Part shown: one piece after another, positions 42,663 through 53,832 of the stretch
Layout of the letters: each line of letters begins with the position of its first letter
How positions within the stretch are numbered: position 1 is the stretch's first letter
Assembly: GCA_011037195.1 (NCBI GenBank)
Contig: JAAEAF010002605.1
Location: forward strand, 31,308 to 95,307
Direction: 5' to 3'
Origin: Triatoma infestans
Taxonomy: Eukaryota; Arthropoda; Insecta; Hemiptera; Reduviidae
DNA: 64,000 nt
Position numbers and translations under genes: made by a program
The notes under the pieces: generated by a model
The model's database searches: none
Seen by the model: only the letters and a program-made list of their open reading frames with translations
Told to the model about the DNA's origin: nothing

Positions 42663-42974
42663 GCTGGATAACATCTGGTATTTTATCCGTCGTAACATAC
42701 ATATTTATGTTCTTCCTGACCGGTTTTGGATTTTCATTCATCGTCAGAGCAAATTAACCAAGTTCGTGTAGAGAGTTCACTTCAACGTAATGTTTCTGTT
42801 ATTTGTTACTCACACTTGGTTGTACATCTATGTATTTTCGACCAGTAGGATTCTATACTTTGGGTATGAACCATTTTATCTCGCGGGCTTACAAAATATT
42901 TAAGGAGTGGTATCCTGACCGGAAGAACATAAATATGCATGCTACGACGGATAAAATACCAGATAAATATGTTA
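42663..42974. mobile_element. Short inverted-repeat element containing a Merlin transposase fragment
   Basis: Ends are GATAACATCTGGTATTTTAT CCGTCGTAAC... (42667-42722) and its reverse complement (42912-42974), about 55-60 bp with few mismatches. Inside, 42835-42905 (-) encodes KYFVSPRDKMVHTQSIESYW, the third-acidic-residue block of Merlin without the stop seen at 39980. It may be a non-autonomous derivative or a capture. Confidence 0.55.
42711..42750 (-). ncRNA. Hammerhead-related motif with ACCGGU (copy 5)
   Basis: The minus strand reads CTGACGA, GAATGAAAATCC, AAAACCGGTC, AGGAAG. CUGACGA fits CUGANGA. CCGGUC supplies a GUC cleavage triplet and a self-complementary ACCGGU for a dimeric stem III. 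The GAAA is CAAAA here and stem II is poor. Confidence 0.3.
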
Positions 42975-44146
42975 TCATTAAAGAATTTTAAATAATTTTC
43001 AATATCACAACTATTATGTTTATAAAATCAATTATTCATCTAGATTAAATGCTAAACACTTATGTTTTAACTTATGACTGGCACTGATGCTAAGAGAGTG
43101 ATTCCTTAGACAAATAATCTGATTGAATGTCTAGTTCGGAGTGTCTGGTTGAGTGCAAAATTTAGACTGTTCAAAGAATGCCCTCTCTAGCGCGGAATTT
43201 TCTCTTACAAAACAGTTGGCCAAATGGCATTATTATTACCCTAACGGATTCTTGTGCCTTTGTCTCTTTAGTAGCAATAACCTTAAATTATAGTACCTCA
43301 TTCTAAAATACATTATTTTTGCCAAAATTATTTCACTTAAAATATTTTTCAAAACTATTTATTTTTGCATTTCTTTCCATTACACATCTATTCTTTCGCA
43401 CTTGCTTGCTTGCTAATAAATACTTTCATACATCACTCATTCTTCAAGTGAATACGTCTCTCTTCAGTTAAGAGTCATTCTAACTAATATAACCAATCTA
43501 ATCTAAATCCTAAGGTATAAATTAATATTCCTTAAATAATTAAATAACCGTTCTATAAACTGGAGAACCCTCTTCTAGTGTTGTACGTAAGTCATGTGTT
43601 AAGCCTGCTAGTTCTCGATGTTCTCGTAGACCTTGAACATTCTTCCAATATATGTGCTACTGTTAGCCTTTTGAGACACACTTTGGCCATTAGGTCTTCT
43701 TTCACCTACTAAATAGGTGACCATGAGTCAGACGAGTATATCCAATACGTAGCCCTAAGTCTCTTCTGCTATTATTACAGTTATAATTGATAAATTCTTT
43801 AAAAACTTGGAATTTTTAACTAAATGATTAGCTGGTCTTACAATTACATAAAAATATATGTGCTAGCGGATTATACTTGTTGATTTTTGCAATAACAAGA
43901 AAGTTTTAAAAAATCTGCCAAATAAAAACTACTATCCGTATTTGGAATTGAATTATTAAACTCTTTTTTTGAATTCATTAAGATCTGCAATTTGTCTTGA
44001 ATAATTATTTTGATTGTTATACATTTTTTGAAAGAATAGTACGTAAAATAATGTTATGTAGAGATTGCAAATATACTGTTTAGAAATGAATATTAGGAAA
44101 TGATGACGAACTAGATAATTCCAGGATATATGTTATATTATATAGA

Positions 44147-44187
<41 letters not shown>

Positions 44188-44600
44188 AACAAGTATATGG
44201 TCCACATAATTGAATAGACAGGTACATAATGATGCTTTTGCAATATGTTTGTCTCCAGATTCAGAGATAAATCGATTATAGCCGCTAGATTCAAACCGAA
44301 CAAATAGTCGCACAACAATCTTTTCCTTCACTTCTGGTATACTGATTAACAACAGTCTTAGAGTTAAAAGTTCTTCATTTTCATTTCGTTTCAGTTATTG
44401 AATGATGAAGAAATATAGTATTACATTTTTTTTTAATGTACTTTTTGAAGTAGCTTCCAAAACAGACTGTCGTGAAACCTCATGCTACTTTCTCTTATTG
44501 GTTTTCTCCATTTAAATGGCATCGTCGAAAGGTTACCGCATTAACAGTGCTCCCATAAAATAAATTTTCACGACAAATATTTAAAATAAAGATGATTAAA
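42975..44600. other. No gene; microsatellite inside
   Basis: AT-rich DNA. Frames over the (TG)n tract at 44150-44185 give poly-(TH) peptides and are artefacts. No coding similarity recognised in 1.6 kb. Confidence 0.4.
44150..44185. repeat. (TG)n microsatellite
   Basis: About 17 uninterrupted TG units. Confidence 0.95.
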
Positions 44601-44614
44601 CTACAACTACAGTG

Positions 44615-44970
44615 ACTATACCAAGACTACATCTATCCGGACAGCCAGGCTGCACTGAAGATCTTGATGTCTTCGGAACCACCTCATCAAGGGTCAAGGA
44701 GTACAAAGAATCTCTGACACAACTTTTCCAACACAAGAAGGTTCGGCTGAAGTGGGTGCCCAGGGCATATGGGGATTAGAGGTAATGAAACAGCCGACCA
44801 ATTGGCCAAGAATGGGGCGAATACTCCCTTCACCGTTGACAGTGTTGTTTCTGCTTCAGAAACGACAATACCCTGAAGAAACCTATTTTAATATAGGCCT
44901 ACCGTCTGGTCTATTACAAACCACTGCGCTGTTTCAACCCCGAAGACTTACACTCGTCAACACATCTTAA
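44615..44970 (+). pseudogene. LINE RNase H fragment
   Basis: In successive frames: YPDSQAALKILMSSEPPHQG, then PGHMGIRGNETADQLAKNGA and NTPF. DSQAAL and GH.GI.GNE.AD.LAK.GA are the RNase H motif blocks of I/R1-type LINEs. A one-base shift lies near 44740. No RT is visible upstream. Confidence 0.75.
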
Positions 44971-45077
44971 TTTCAAGTTCTTTTAATACACGTTATTTAC
45001 TATTAACCAAGAGTTCATTTCATATTATCATTTTTACTCATTCTTTTTCATTATTACACTTGTGTACACATATTAAT

Positions 45078-45400
45078 ATATAATGGATGTGAGAAGGAGA
45101 GAATTAGTAAGAATGATATAGAAATAAACTAGATGATATGCTGAACACTGTATAATAAATAGAACACACAAACTACAAGGACTTTATAGTTAGATAGAAG
45201 TTAAGTACCAAGAGAATAATAAAGTGAGAAATAGACTGGCTGAGAATTGGAAAGTAAGTAGATTGGTTACTGACTGGATATACTCTTTTAAAAACTCTCT
45301 GACTGTTCTGGTGTCTCTCTCTCTATATATATATGAATCGAATTCTCCCTCCCTAGTCTGGCCTAGGTGGGGAGTAACTAACGTTTTATTCATTTAAGGT
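45078..45400 (+). repeat. Diverged relative of repeat C
   Basis: ATATAATGGATGTGAGAAGG AGAGAATTAG at the start, GACTTTATAG in the middle, and TATATATATGAATCGAATTC TCCC...GTCTGGCCTAGGTGGGGAGT at the end parallel repeat C in order and spacing. Confidence 0.45.
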
Positions 45401-46073
45401 TTGCTTCATTGCTCTTCAGTTCCTATGAATCTTTAATGATTCGGATCTAGTCACAAATATTACTTACCTCCACACATACAAACAATCATTCAGTGTGGTG
45501 CGTGATAGAAACTTGAATATGTGATGGATGCCAGAATTACAGAAATTATGTCTTATTTTATTTGAGAGAAAAATGCACATTTGTTGGCAAAAAGGCTACA
45601 AACAGGTAGAAGACTACAGTTACAGAAAAAGTTCAAAGGACCTGGGTTAGCTTTGTCTTTTAGAGTTCACAGAACTTTGGTAGTTTTGCCTTTTCATCCC
45701 TTCTCTCAGGGGAAAGATTTGTACTAGCAAGAGAAGGCATTCTTTCAGCACAGTTTGAACTAGACCCTGAACCAGAACACTTGTATTGCACTCTCTTAGC
45801 ATCAGTGCCTGTCATAAATTAAAACATAAGAGTTTTGCACTTAATCTAGTTAAATAATTGATTTATAAACATAATAGTTGTGATATTATAAAAGTACTTA
45901 AATTCACTTAGAGAATAATATATTTATTTCAAAACAGCGGTGATCTATTACTTATTTCTAATACTTCTCTCTCTTTTTCAAACATACACACAAGCCCTTT
46001 ACTAAACCGCTCACGTCACAAGCTACTACAACATCACAACACATCAATAACATTTCAGATACGAACTTGATAG
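45401..46073. other. No feature recognised
   Basis: No coding similarity or known repeat. Confidence 0.4.
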
Positions 46074-46077
46074 CCAA

Positions 46078-46116
46078 ATCTGACGATAAATGAGTATCCA
46101 AAACCGGTCAGAACCA
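46078..46116 (+). ncRNA. Hammerhead-related motif with ACCGGU (copy 6)
   Basis: CTGACGA at 46080-46086, ATCCAAAACCGGTC, AGAACC. It is the same pattern as 42711-42750 on the opposite strand and has likewise lost a canonical GAAA. Confidence 0.3.
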
Positions 46117-47329
46117 TCAAAAAGAGCATACTATCCGGATTAAATCCCATACATCGGATGTCCGCTTGAAGATGTTTACCTCTGTAACTTTCTTATTTTT
46201 TTTTTTTGAATTTTAAGATTTAATTGGTTTATTAAATTCGTTCACATTTGAACTTTTCATAAATGAATTTGAAAAATCGGATTTCAAAATATTGGTTTGG
46301 TGGCATTCTAACCTGGATGCAAATCCGCATCGCATTTTTTCCCACACTTCAAGAGTGGAAATCTAAAGATGTCTCGTTTTTCTTCATTTAAAAAAATAAA
46401 CATTGTTTTTGCAAAACCCCAATAAAGCTTTTACAATCGCACAGAACTGGTTATAAAAAATTTCTTTAAAGTTCGTATACTATCCATCCACACACATATA
46501 TGCCTCTCTCTTTCATTTCTAATATTTTTGCGGGAAAATTTACTTTTTCTGGTTGTTGTGAGGAATCAGTCAAATGAGATTTCAAATAATATTTAGGGTT
46601 GTTAAATGATATTGGCGTCATCTCTTGCAATAAAATGTAATTACTTCAAGTACTATTTACCATGAGTACCAACCAACATAATACCGGCCGCCATCTCTCT
46701 GATTTTACCGACCCCCCGCCTGTAGTATGCCCGAGGAGGAAATACCAAGTACTACGCGGTGAGGAAAATTAAAAAAATTTATCAAAATTTTGTAAAAAAC
46801 TATGTAATTTTTTCGACCTTTTTAATTTTTTAATTTTTTTATTTTATTTTTTACATCAATCCAAATTAAGTATTAGTCTAACAAATTAACGCAAGATTTA
46901 TTTAGCTACCGAATTATATATTATATATATATATATATTTTCATTTATTAGTAATTTACATCTCTATATAATTACAATAGTAAATGCGGGGAAAGAAAAC
47001 ACAAATCATCTGGTGACTTGTGTGGAAAACTCACCTAGCGATGAGACTCCATAAGAACACATATGGCACTTTATAACTTAGCTGCTCATTAGAGAGACTC
47101 GAGGCCAGCGACGTTTTAATCGTCTTGGTGGATTATCTAGAAGGGTAGAAGAACCTAGCAGGCGTACTAAAGTATTAGGGTGAGCAGAGAGGGACAGATG
47201 GAACTTTCTGTATTTGGATAAACTTGGTGCAAAAAATGGTGAATAAAAATTAACGAGACAAAATGCCACCAGTAAGCACTACTTTAACATTAAGACGGAC
47301 TAAATTGCCTCCTCTATATTTTAATTGTA
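46117..47329. other. No gene recognised
   Basis: AT-rich DNA with a (TA)n at about 46920-46938. The 63-codon minus frame at 47078-47269 shows no domain. Confidence 0.4.
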
Positions 47330-47960
47330 CTTTCTCTTCCAACTGCTGACTATGTACGCTACTTAGGGTTATACATGGACAAATGGATTACCTGCAACCC
47401 CCTATACACGACTAAAAAGACAAGACCTCAACAGACGATTTAAACTATTACCATTACTAATCGGCAGACGAACTAAAATATTCCCTACAATATAAAAGAC
47501 TAATTTACCTAGTAATAATCAAAGCTATGTGGACTTACGCTATGTTGAACTATGGGATTCAATCAAACATTCCAATTCCCGCCAAATCCAGTCCTTCCAA
47601 TCCAAAATCATTAGAAAAATTGTTATGCCCCCCCCCCCTTTTAAGTGTCAAAGTCATCACGCGTTGGTCTAGTGGCTAGCCTTTCGTGCGAGAATTCAGG
47701 GTTCGATTCCGATGAGGGCAAAGTCGGTGTTGGCCGAGCGTCGTGATAAAAAGTGGGAAGCTACAGTTAGTAGCGCCCTCGATAGCGAAGGCCGGAAGTA
47801 AACGGCGTGGGAACTACGGCGTGTTTACCACACGTCCCTCATTCAAATCGCTGTCTGGCAAGCCTTGGCCCTTCATGGGCTGTTGCGCCATAGGGTTAGG
47901 GTTTAAGTGTCAACTCTCACTCTACATCAAGACCCCAATATGTCTTACATAGCTGAATTA
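47330..47960 (+). pseudogene. Jockey RT thumb region, split by a SINE
   Basis: Across frames the plus strand reads VRYLGLYMDKWITCNP, RRFKLLPLLIGRRTK, YKRLIYLVIIKAMWTYA and LWDSIKHSNSRQIQSFQSKI, ending KIV. After the SINE (47652-47901) it continues VSTLTLHQDPNMSYIAE. This is the jockey order (YLG..LDK.LTW..H...K, W.YG..LWG, A...Y+SN.TLH.DL.+). Short indels break the frame. Confidence 0.8.
47652..47901 (+). repeat. tRNA-derived SINE, family B, inserted in the Jockey fragment
   Basis: Head GTTGGTCTAGTGGCTAGCCT, box B GGTTCGATTCC at 47700-47710, body GGGCAAAGTCGGTGTTGGCC, AAAAAGTGGGAAGCTACAGT, and end GCCTTGGCCCTTCATGGGCT. A perfect 12-bp duplication TTTAAGTGTCAA flanks it (47640-47651, 47902-47913). 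Confidence 0.92.
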
Positions 47961-48054
47961 TATTAAAATATACACTGTTGCAATAAATATTATTTTTATT
48001 AATAATAATAAAAAGAATTAAGTGCCCTAATTTTATGTGTTTGTAAATTACCAT

Positions 48055-48330
48055 TCCTAGTTTCTAAGAAAATCGTTAGAACAGTTTTTGGGGGAAAAAC
48101 TCAAGAATTTTTTCTACAAAGATGCACTTCCATTTTTCTTCAATGTTGGGTTTTCTAATATTTTGTTATTATACGAAAAAATATATACCGTTGAACCGTT
48201 TAAATAAAAAATCGCTGGAGGGTTTTTTCGGATAAAATCGCGAAGAATTGGTGGAAAAAACCTAAATAATAAAGTCTTTAATGTTCGGTTAAGGTATTTT
48301 TGATCCAAAATCTTATTGCCAGATATCTAA
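48055..48330 (-). repeat. Diverged arm-family fragment
   Basis: TTTCTAAGAAAATCGTTAGA, GATGCACTTCCATTTTTCTT, CGAAGAATTGGTGG and GGTATTTTTGATCCAAAATC keep reverse arm order at low similarity. Confidence 0.45.
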
Positions 48331-48539
48331 GGAGATACCAAGTTTTTTTTTGGCATTAGCCTTGACGCCATAGAGCCATACTCTTAATTGTACATAGCTT
48401 GCAAAATATTTTATCCTTGTTAAAATTAGTATTAAGCACTAAATGTTCACATTTGTACCGGGATGTTGTCCCAACTCTCAGTCACACACACAAACAAAAT
48501 GACACATCACACTAAAAAACATTCGCACCGATAAGAGTC

Positions 48540-48595
48540 GAATACTTGATATTCCTCTACTCCTTTTTGTACTTAAACCTAAAATAAAAACATAT
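48540..48595 (+). repeat. Direct repeat flanking an R1-like LINE (left)
   Basis: ATACTTGATATTCCTCTACT CCTTTTTGTACTTAAACCTA matches 49712-49766, on the other side of the LINE remnant. Confidence 0.5.
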
Positions 48596-48669
48596 ATACA
48601 GACTTAACCTAACCTAAACCATTCTCGCCGATAAATACTTTCATGGTAATAAATTTTTTTTTTTCCTCG

Positions 48670-49590
48670 AGGGGGAAAAATGCCCATTGGCATCTTCCGA
48701 CTACGTCGGTGTGTGGGGCTTTTACCCACTAAAAACCCCCTCCTCTAAAACAGGCTTGGAACCCCCCTCTGGGACCATCTTATGACATTGCATCAGAAGA
48801 GTCGCCTCGTATTGTGCTCTACTATCCATTGCTCTATTGATGGGAGTTATCACACTCTCTCCTTTTCTGTTTTTGATGCACTCGGTGTACACCGCAATTA
48901 AGCTCCAGGCCTCTTTTTCCTGTAACATCTTCTCTACCAGATTTTCTGGAGTTGGTCTCCTGGTTTTGTTCCGCAGCTCTTCTCTTTCTGTGTTCTATTT
49001 ACTACATCTGAAAAACGTATGATAGGCGTCATCTATATCGGATATGCATGTGACCGATGTCCTCTTCTTCCTCCTGTAGAGGTATTCCATAAAGTACCTA
49101 TGTCAGAATGTGTGTGACGTAAAAGTTTACTTCGCCAAAACTCTGGGTAGACCACAGTATGGGGTTCCCGATCAATCGGTGCATCCATCTTCCCCTCCCT
49201 TCTCCACCTCTCTTCCTGCACCGCGCTCGTCGCAATGCGTGACGCCTCTTCCTTCCTAAGTTCTCTATTTTGAAAACAGAAGCGTCTCATCGAAGCCATT
49301 AAGTCTATTGGGGCGGTGCCCGCAATGACTAAGGCCGTGCGATAAGCACTGATTATCCTAAGCGCGCCCCTGCGCTGCACAGCTAAGAGTCGCTTAATAT
49401 GAGTTTGTTTCAAAGCTCCAGCCCATACTTCGCATCCGAGTCAGCACCAGCTTCCTCTTATTGGCCGTCAGCCTACCTATATTTGCCATAGCTCTGCTGA
49501 GCATTGCTGTGATCTTCATCGCCTTTGTGGACGCGTATTTAATGTGCTCTCCGAATACTAACCTCAAGATACTTCATCTCTCATGCTAAT
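48670..49590 (-). pseudogene. R1-like LINE reverse transcriptase C-terminal half
   Basis: The minus strand reads YLRLVFGEHIKYASTKAMKI, AMLSRAMANIGRLTANKRKL, then the open stretch at 49033-49413: RLLAVQRRGALRIISAYRT, LVIAGTAPIDLMASMRR and RELRKEEASRI. The end is EKMLQEKEAWSLIAVYTECI. YLG..F......A..KA..+...LSR.M.N.GG..., then LQR.+ALR+..AYRT....A..V+AG..P+DL, is the R1-clade thumb and C-terminal signature. Frame shifts and stops are frequent. Confidence 0.85.
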
Positions 49591-49711
49591 AAATACATTC
49601 ATTCAAAACTAATTAAGCCTAATCTAATTTATCCTTTCATCTTCACCAAACATATTTTAGATTCACCCAATACATTCGCACTCAAAGCTAAGAACCTGGA
49701 TGGAGTAGAGT

Positions 49712-49766
49712 ACTCGATATTCCTCTATTCCTTTTTCACTTATACCTAAATTAAAACTCTATAAAT
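49712..49766 (+). repeat. Direct repeat flanking an R1-like LINE (right)
   Basis: GTACTCGATATTCCTCTATT CCTTTTTCACTTATACCTAA is the partner of 48540-48595. It is too diverged and long to be a simple target-site duplication. Confidence 0.45.
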
Positions 49767-49944
49767 ATTTATTATTGAAATAATTTGCAAGACTAAACTT
49801 TTAAGCACACACAAACACTATATTTTGACCTCAATGGTAACAAACATTTAAGGTTCTCAAAACATTTTTGTTTTTTGAAATATTCAAATACTCGCACATG
49901 CATCCTAAAATATTTTTCATAATCAAGGGAACCTTAAAACATAT

Positions 49945-50323
49945 TGTAACGCAGCCGGTGGTGCCATCTAGAAGAGAAGGCAGGTACCTAAGGTTCTCCT
50001 AGTGCCGCTGGGAAGCGCTGGCGGCGCTCTAGCTCTCTCTGGAAGAATCGAGAAAGTTCTAGAAGACTCTCCACCGGTATAAATAGTGGGACAACAGAGA
50101 GTCTAAGAGGGTTTCCAGTTACTACAAACGAAGTGTACGTTTGTGGAAAGTGTATAAAAAGTGAACTTTTATGGTTTAAACTGTGAAGTAATTATTAGTA
50201 AGTGATTTTTTTTTTTGTAATTTATTGTGTATAAAATTGGTGTTTTCTTTATTGAAGTTTAGAGTCTATATGAACTCACTTAAAACTAGTTGCAGTAGCT
50301 AGTTTAGAGGGAAAAACGTTACA
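49945..50323 (+). repeat. Solo LTR with TATA box and heat-shock-element spacing
   Basis: The ends TGTAACG...CGTTACA have TG...CA boundaries. The 4-bp ATAT lies on both sides (49941-49944, 50324-50327) as a target-site duplication, typical of Gypsy-type elements. The core promoter TATAAATA is at 50078-50085. The segment is GC-richer than its surroundings in its first 150 bp. No internal region exists beside it, so it is a solo LTR left by recombination. Confidence 0.8.
50042..50064 (+). promoter_or_regulatory. Heat shock element-like array in the LTR
   Basis: Modules GAA (50042), ATC (50047), GAA (50052), TTC (50057) and GAA (50062) are spaced exactly 5 bp apart. Four of five match the alternating nGAAn/nTTCn consensus of HSF sites, and three consecutive ones (GAAnnTTCnnGAA) are perfect. 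The array ends 13 bp before the TATA box. Heat induction is inference. Confidence 0.6.
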
Positions 50324-51535
50324 ATATATTTCTCGTGAAAACTCAATTTCGAGAGTTTTACACGACCACAATAATTCCTCTAACTGAGAGCACTAAGAGA
50401 AAAAATAATTAATGCCTTTCAGAAAAAAAAATATTTTACGTCTCTCATAGTTAGGCATTTTGATTGAATGAAATAAATCTATAAAATTTGCAACGAATGA
50501 AAAGAGAAAGGAGATAATCTACGAAGGAAATGAATACTAGAATTTTGATTAGATAGAGATTTAAGGATTTATCACATAGACCTTTAGGATAAAGAATGTC
50601 TAATGGTGTGATGTTGATGGGGTGATAATGATATAATCAATATAGAATTGAACGGCAATAAGATGAAGTAAATCAAGTAATCACTCTAAGTGGTAAACTA
50701 TGTAGAATCCATCTTGATCGTGGAATGGGTTTATTTAAAGATTGATCTGAACTTATACAATACTTATTTTTTTTTATCTTCCTCTATCTATCTCTCTCTC
50801 TTTTTATTGAAGCTTTTATTACTTTTATGTCAATGAAAAAAATATGGACTAACAGAGTTAGAGACGATAAGTTTTCTTTTTTTCTTTTTTTGCTCCAGTT
50901 ACTAGCCATGTAGATTGACCTAAACTAACTAACTGTTACAGAATGCCTCCTATTGTATTCTCTTCTTCATTCGGGCTGTTTTGTAGTAGATACAGTATCT
51001 AGTAAGATTGCGGTTGCCAAACACAAAGTAATAACCACAACATACAAATCAACAATAACACACACACACACACATATAAAAAAAAATAAAGAGCTTATAT
51101 AACCCCAATATTCTCATATGAATAGAGAGTTACCAGTCCCAAACATCGGTTTTCCATCCATTAATAAACTATATCTTTTCCTCTAAGTATAAAAATCAAG
51201 TTCTCCAACTTTACAAAATCCCCATACATCTCTCATAAATTTAGTGAAACCAATTCCAGATAACGATACATATATGAATGCAATTATTCTTATTTTCGAG
51301 TAATAACTATTTCAACCATTTTAAATGAATTTATTTATGAAGAGCTTATATAAAGTTGATTTTTAAATGTTCTTTAAATAATGACTGTTTAATAATCTCA
51401 GTAGGAAGAACTAATGCTCTAATAAACTAGACAGTAAGCCGAGGGAGAAAACTTTTACCCCAACAATCCTTCTATTTTAAACCACTGCAAAAGTATATGA
51501 AGTCTTGTAGTGTACTAGGGTACATTCGTTCCCGG
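50324..51535. other. No gene recognised
   Basis: Arm-like phrases at 50326-50400 (TTTCTCGTGAAAACTCAATT TCGAGAGTTTTACACGACCA) suggest a scrap of an old arm. The rest is AT-rich with CT and CA tracts (50785-50802, 51060-51073). Confidence 0.4.
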
Positions 51536-51539
51536 GATA

Positions 51540-52440
51540 CCCCTTTTTCTCTTGGTATTGGGGGGGGGGGTAGTTTTAAGACCGTTACCTACCCTTTTCA
51601 GTTTACCAATCCCCCGTTGCAAGCAACAGGATCGTTTAACAAGAAAGGGATGTCACCACCATGGAGAGACTATTAGTGCAATATCTCTCTCCATGGCGGA
51701 AGTGCCTAGGCACACCTCCGCTTGACCCATTTAAGGGCAGGTTGAGATACGGTCAACCAGCGCACAAAATGATCCCACAGTGAAGTGGTCACACTTCACT
51801 CCCAGAAGCTAGGGAAGGCCCCCTTCTAGCAGGCTCTGGTAAACCGCGCACACCCAGCAAATGCGCTTCCAGCTACGGGCTGGCACCGGGGTTTAATTTA
51901 TATTGCGAGTCTCCTCCCGCTCAACTCATGCCTTCGGTCATTGGAGTTGTTGCTTAAAACACGGCCACTACGAATTCAACCTCAATTGCAAGCAGTTGGC
52001 TTGGAAACTGGTGCTTGCATCCGTTTCAATATTTCAACTCTAACGAGCCAGCGTGACTGATCGCACGCCCGATGGATCTACAGATTCCGTCTACTAATTC
52101 CTGTCTATTGCCTTAAGGGGTTCAGTAACCCAGGAAATTTATAGGCAACCCTGCAAGGGGAAAGGATCAGGATAGGATTGGTCGGGATGAGGGATTCCCC
52201 AACCTGGAGAGCCAGAGGCTGATTGCACCCCGAAGGGTGGACGATGGTAACGCTACATACGCACGCCCTATGCACTATGGTACAATTGTATAGGCACAAA
52301 GTTGTTTGATGTGCCACGCACAACGCAGCGCCCGCTCTAGGGTTGGGCAACCCGGACATTCCAGCGCCAAAATTTAGGGGCTGATGAAGTTTATGGTCCA
52401 GCGTGTGGTTGAAGTTGAAAAATGACATCTGTTGGTTTGA
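51540..52440 (+). repeat. GC-richer segment, probable LINE 5' UTR
   Basis: Marked compositional break from the AT-rich surroundings. There is no long plus-strand ORF; the 112-codon minus frame (52105-52443) is probably incidental. It lies upstream, in the same orientation, of the LINE RNase H/tail remnant at 52940-53830, so it may be the 5' UTR of that element with the middle deleted. Assignment is by position and composition only. Confidence 0.35.
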
Positions 52441-52940
52441 CAATATAGAACGTATTATTTCTTTCTTCCAAAAATGTTCTTATCCAAACATTTCATTTTT
52501 TTCTTTGCGCTTCGGAATACTATTTTCAGCTAAATGCATACTAATGTAAAATGCACAAGTCAACATTTCGTCTTCTTGCAACATCTTGGCACAGTATGAG
52601 GAGTTTTGGATATATCGGAAAATATTTTTACCTCAATAGGTTTTCGCGTCATGTCTCCAAAATACAGGTCGTCCAACTTGTATAGAAACATATGCCCTAG
52701 TGCGTAAAAGCCTTAAGAGGATCTTTTGAAAGTCTTAGGAACATCTCATATACAGCCTTATTTTGGAATTCTGATCAACATTTAGAACAGCCGAAAATCC
52801 AGATACTGTTACAACTTTAACAACTCCCTGGTACAGCCACATTTTCTACGCTGTGGATCTTCTACAAAAAACATATTAGGCAAATTTTTCTCGATTATTA
52901 GTGGCTTTGGAGAGACATTATTGCAGGGAAAATAAATTAC
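52440..52940. other. Possible degenerate LINE interior
   Basis: No firm RT motifs could be read. It is probably decayed LINE sequence between the GC-rich segment and the RNase H remnant. Confidence 0.3.
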
Positions 52941-53830
52941 CAAGCATAATCTCTCTTCCGTAAATAGTTACCTCAGGTTTACATACAGGGATGATGGTTT
53001 CAGAATGAATGGTAGGTCTGGAGCGAATTTAAGACAGAAGATCACCTGGAGTGAAGTATCTCTTTGGTGAATAAACTCAGCTCTAATTTAAAATGGTTTG
53101 CTCGGACAGTCAAGCTCCGTTGAAGGCGTGCTGAGTCTTATGTCTTCACCTCCAAGTTAGTACTAGAATGGAAGAGTTTTCTTATATTTTATGATCAGGT
53201 CATATGGGAATCTTAGTAAATGATGAGTTAGGTAGGTTGGCCAAATTGGGCGCCTCTCTCCTCTTTATTGATTTTAAGTCTGCTATTAGCATATCTCTGG
53301 GCACATGTCTGTCTAGCTGCTAGGCATGGACAGCTTGATAGCATTCACTCCTATGGATGATCTTAGCGAGTTGTCGCCAGTCTAAGATGCTTAATGGTAG
53401 TCCGGGGACGGGGTAATATTGAGATATTACGTTGTCTTTCACTGATATCTCGCAGGCATCTGGTTGGATATTATCTTTAATAAGGAGCCTAAGGCTTAAT
53501 AATCATAATAACATGCTAGGCTCTTTTGTAGAATTTGTGTGATAGGGCAAGAAACATCCATCCATCTCATGACAGATTGCTTGGATCTTAAGGAAATTAG
53601 ATTTTCCAAGACGTTACAAGGATGTATGTAGAAAAGCTTAGGTTGTTTGTGTACCGCTTGAGGTGATGGTGTTTGGCGTGTTTTGTATGTTAAGTGGTTA
53701 GACACTGGTCTAGCTATTTATTCTAGGACTTACTTGGTGTTATTTTTCTTTCGAGTTGCTATATCGGCCCAAAGGGCCTTGGATAGCGTTGAACTCAGGC
53801 CACTATCCACTGTGCAAATAATAATAATAA
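52940..53830 (+). pseudogene. LINE RNase H and C-terminal remnant with (AAT)n tail
   Basis: Around 53100 DSQAPLKAC, at 53200 GHMGILVNDELGRLAKLGAS, and at 53360 CRQSKMLNG correspond to DSQAALKAL, GH.GI.GNE.ADRLAK.GA and the region before the C-terminal zinc motif. It ends SAQRALDSVELRPLSTVQ followed by (AAT)n at 53817-53832, a simple-repeat tail instead of poly(A). Many stops. Confidence 0.7.
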
Positions 53831-53832
53831 TA

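Noticed and set aside
44080..44352. Open frame with poly-Thr-His
   Set aside because: It is the translation of a (TG)n microsatellite.
52105..52443. 112-codon minus-strand frame in the GC-rich island
   Set aside because: No domain, antisense to probable LINE 5' sequence; long frames are expected by chance in GC-richer DNA.
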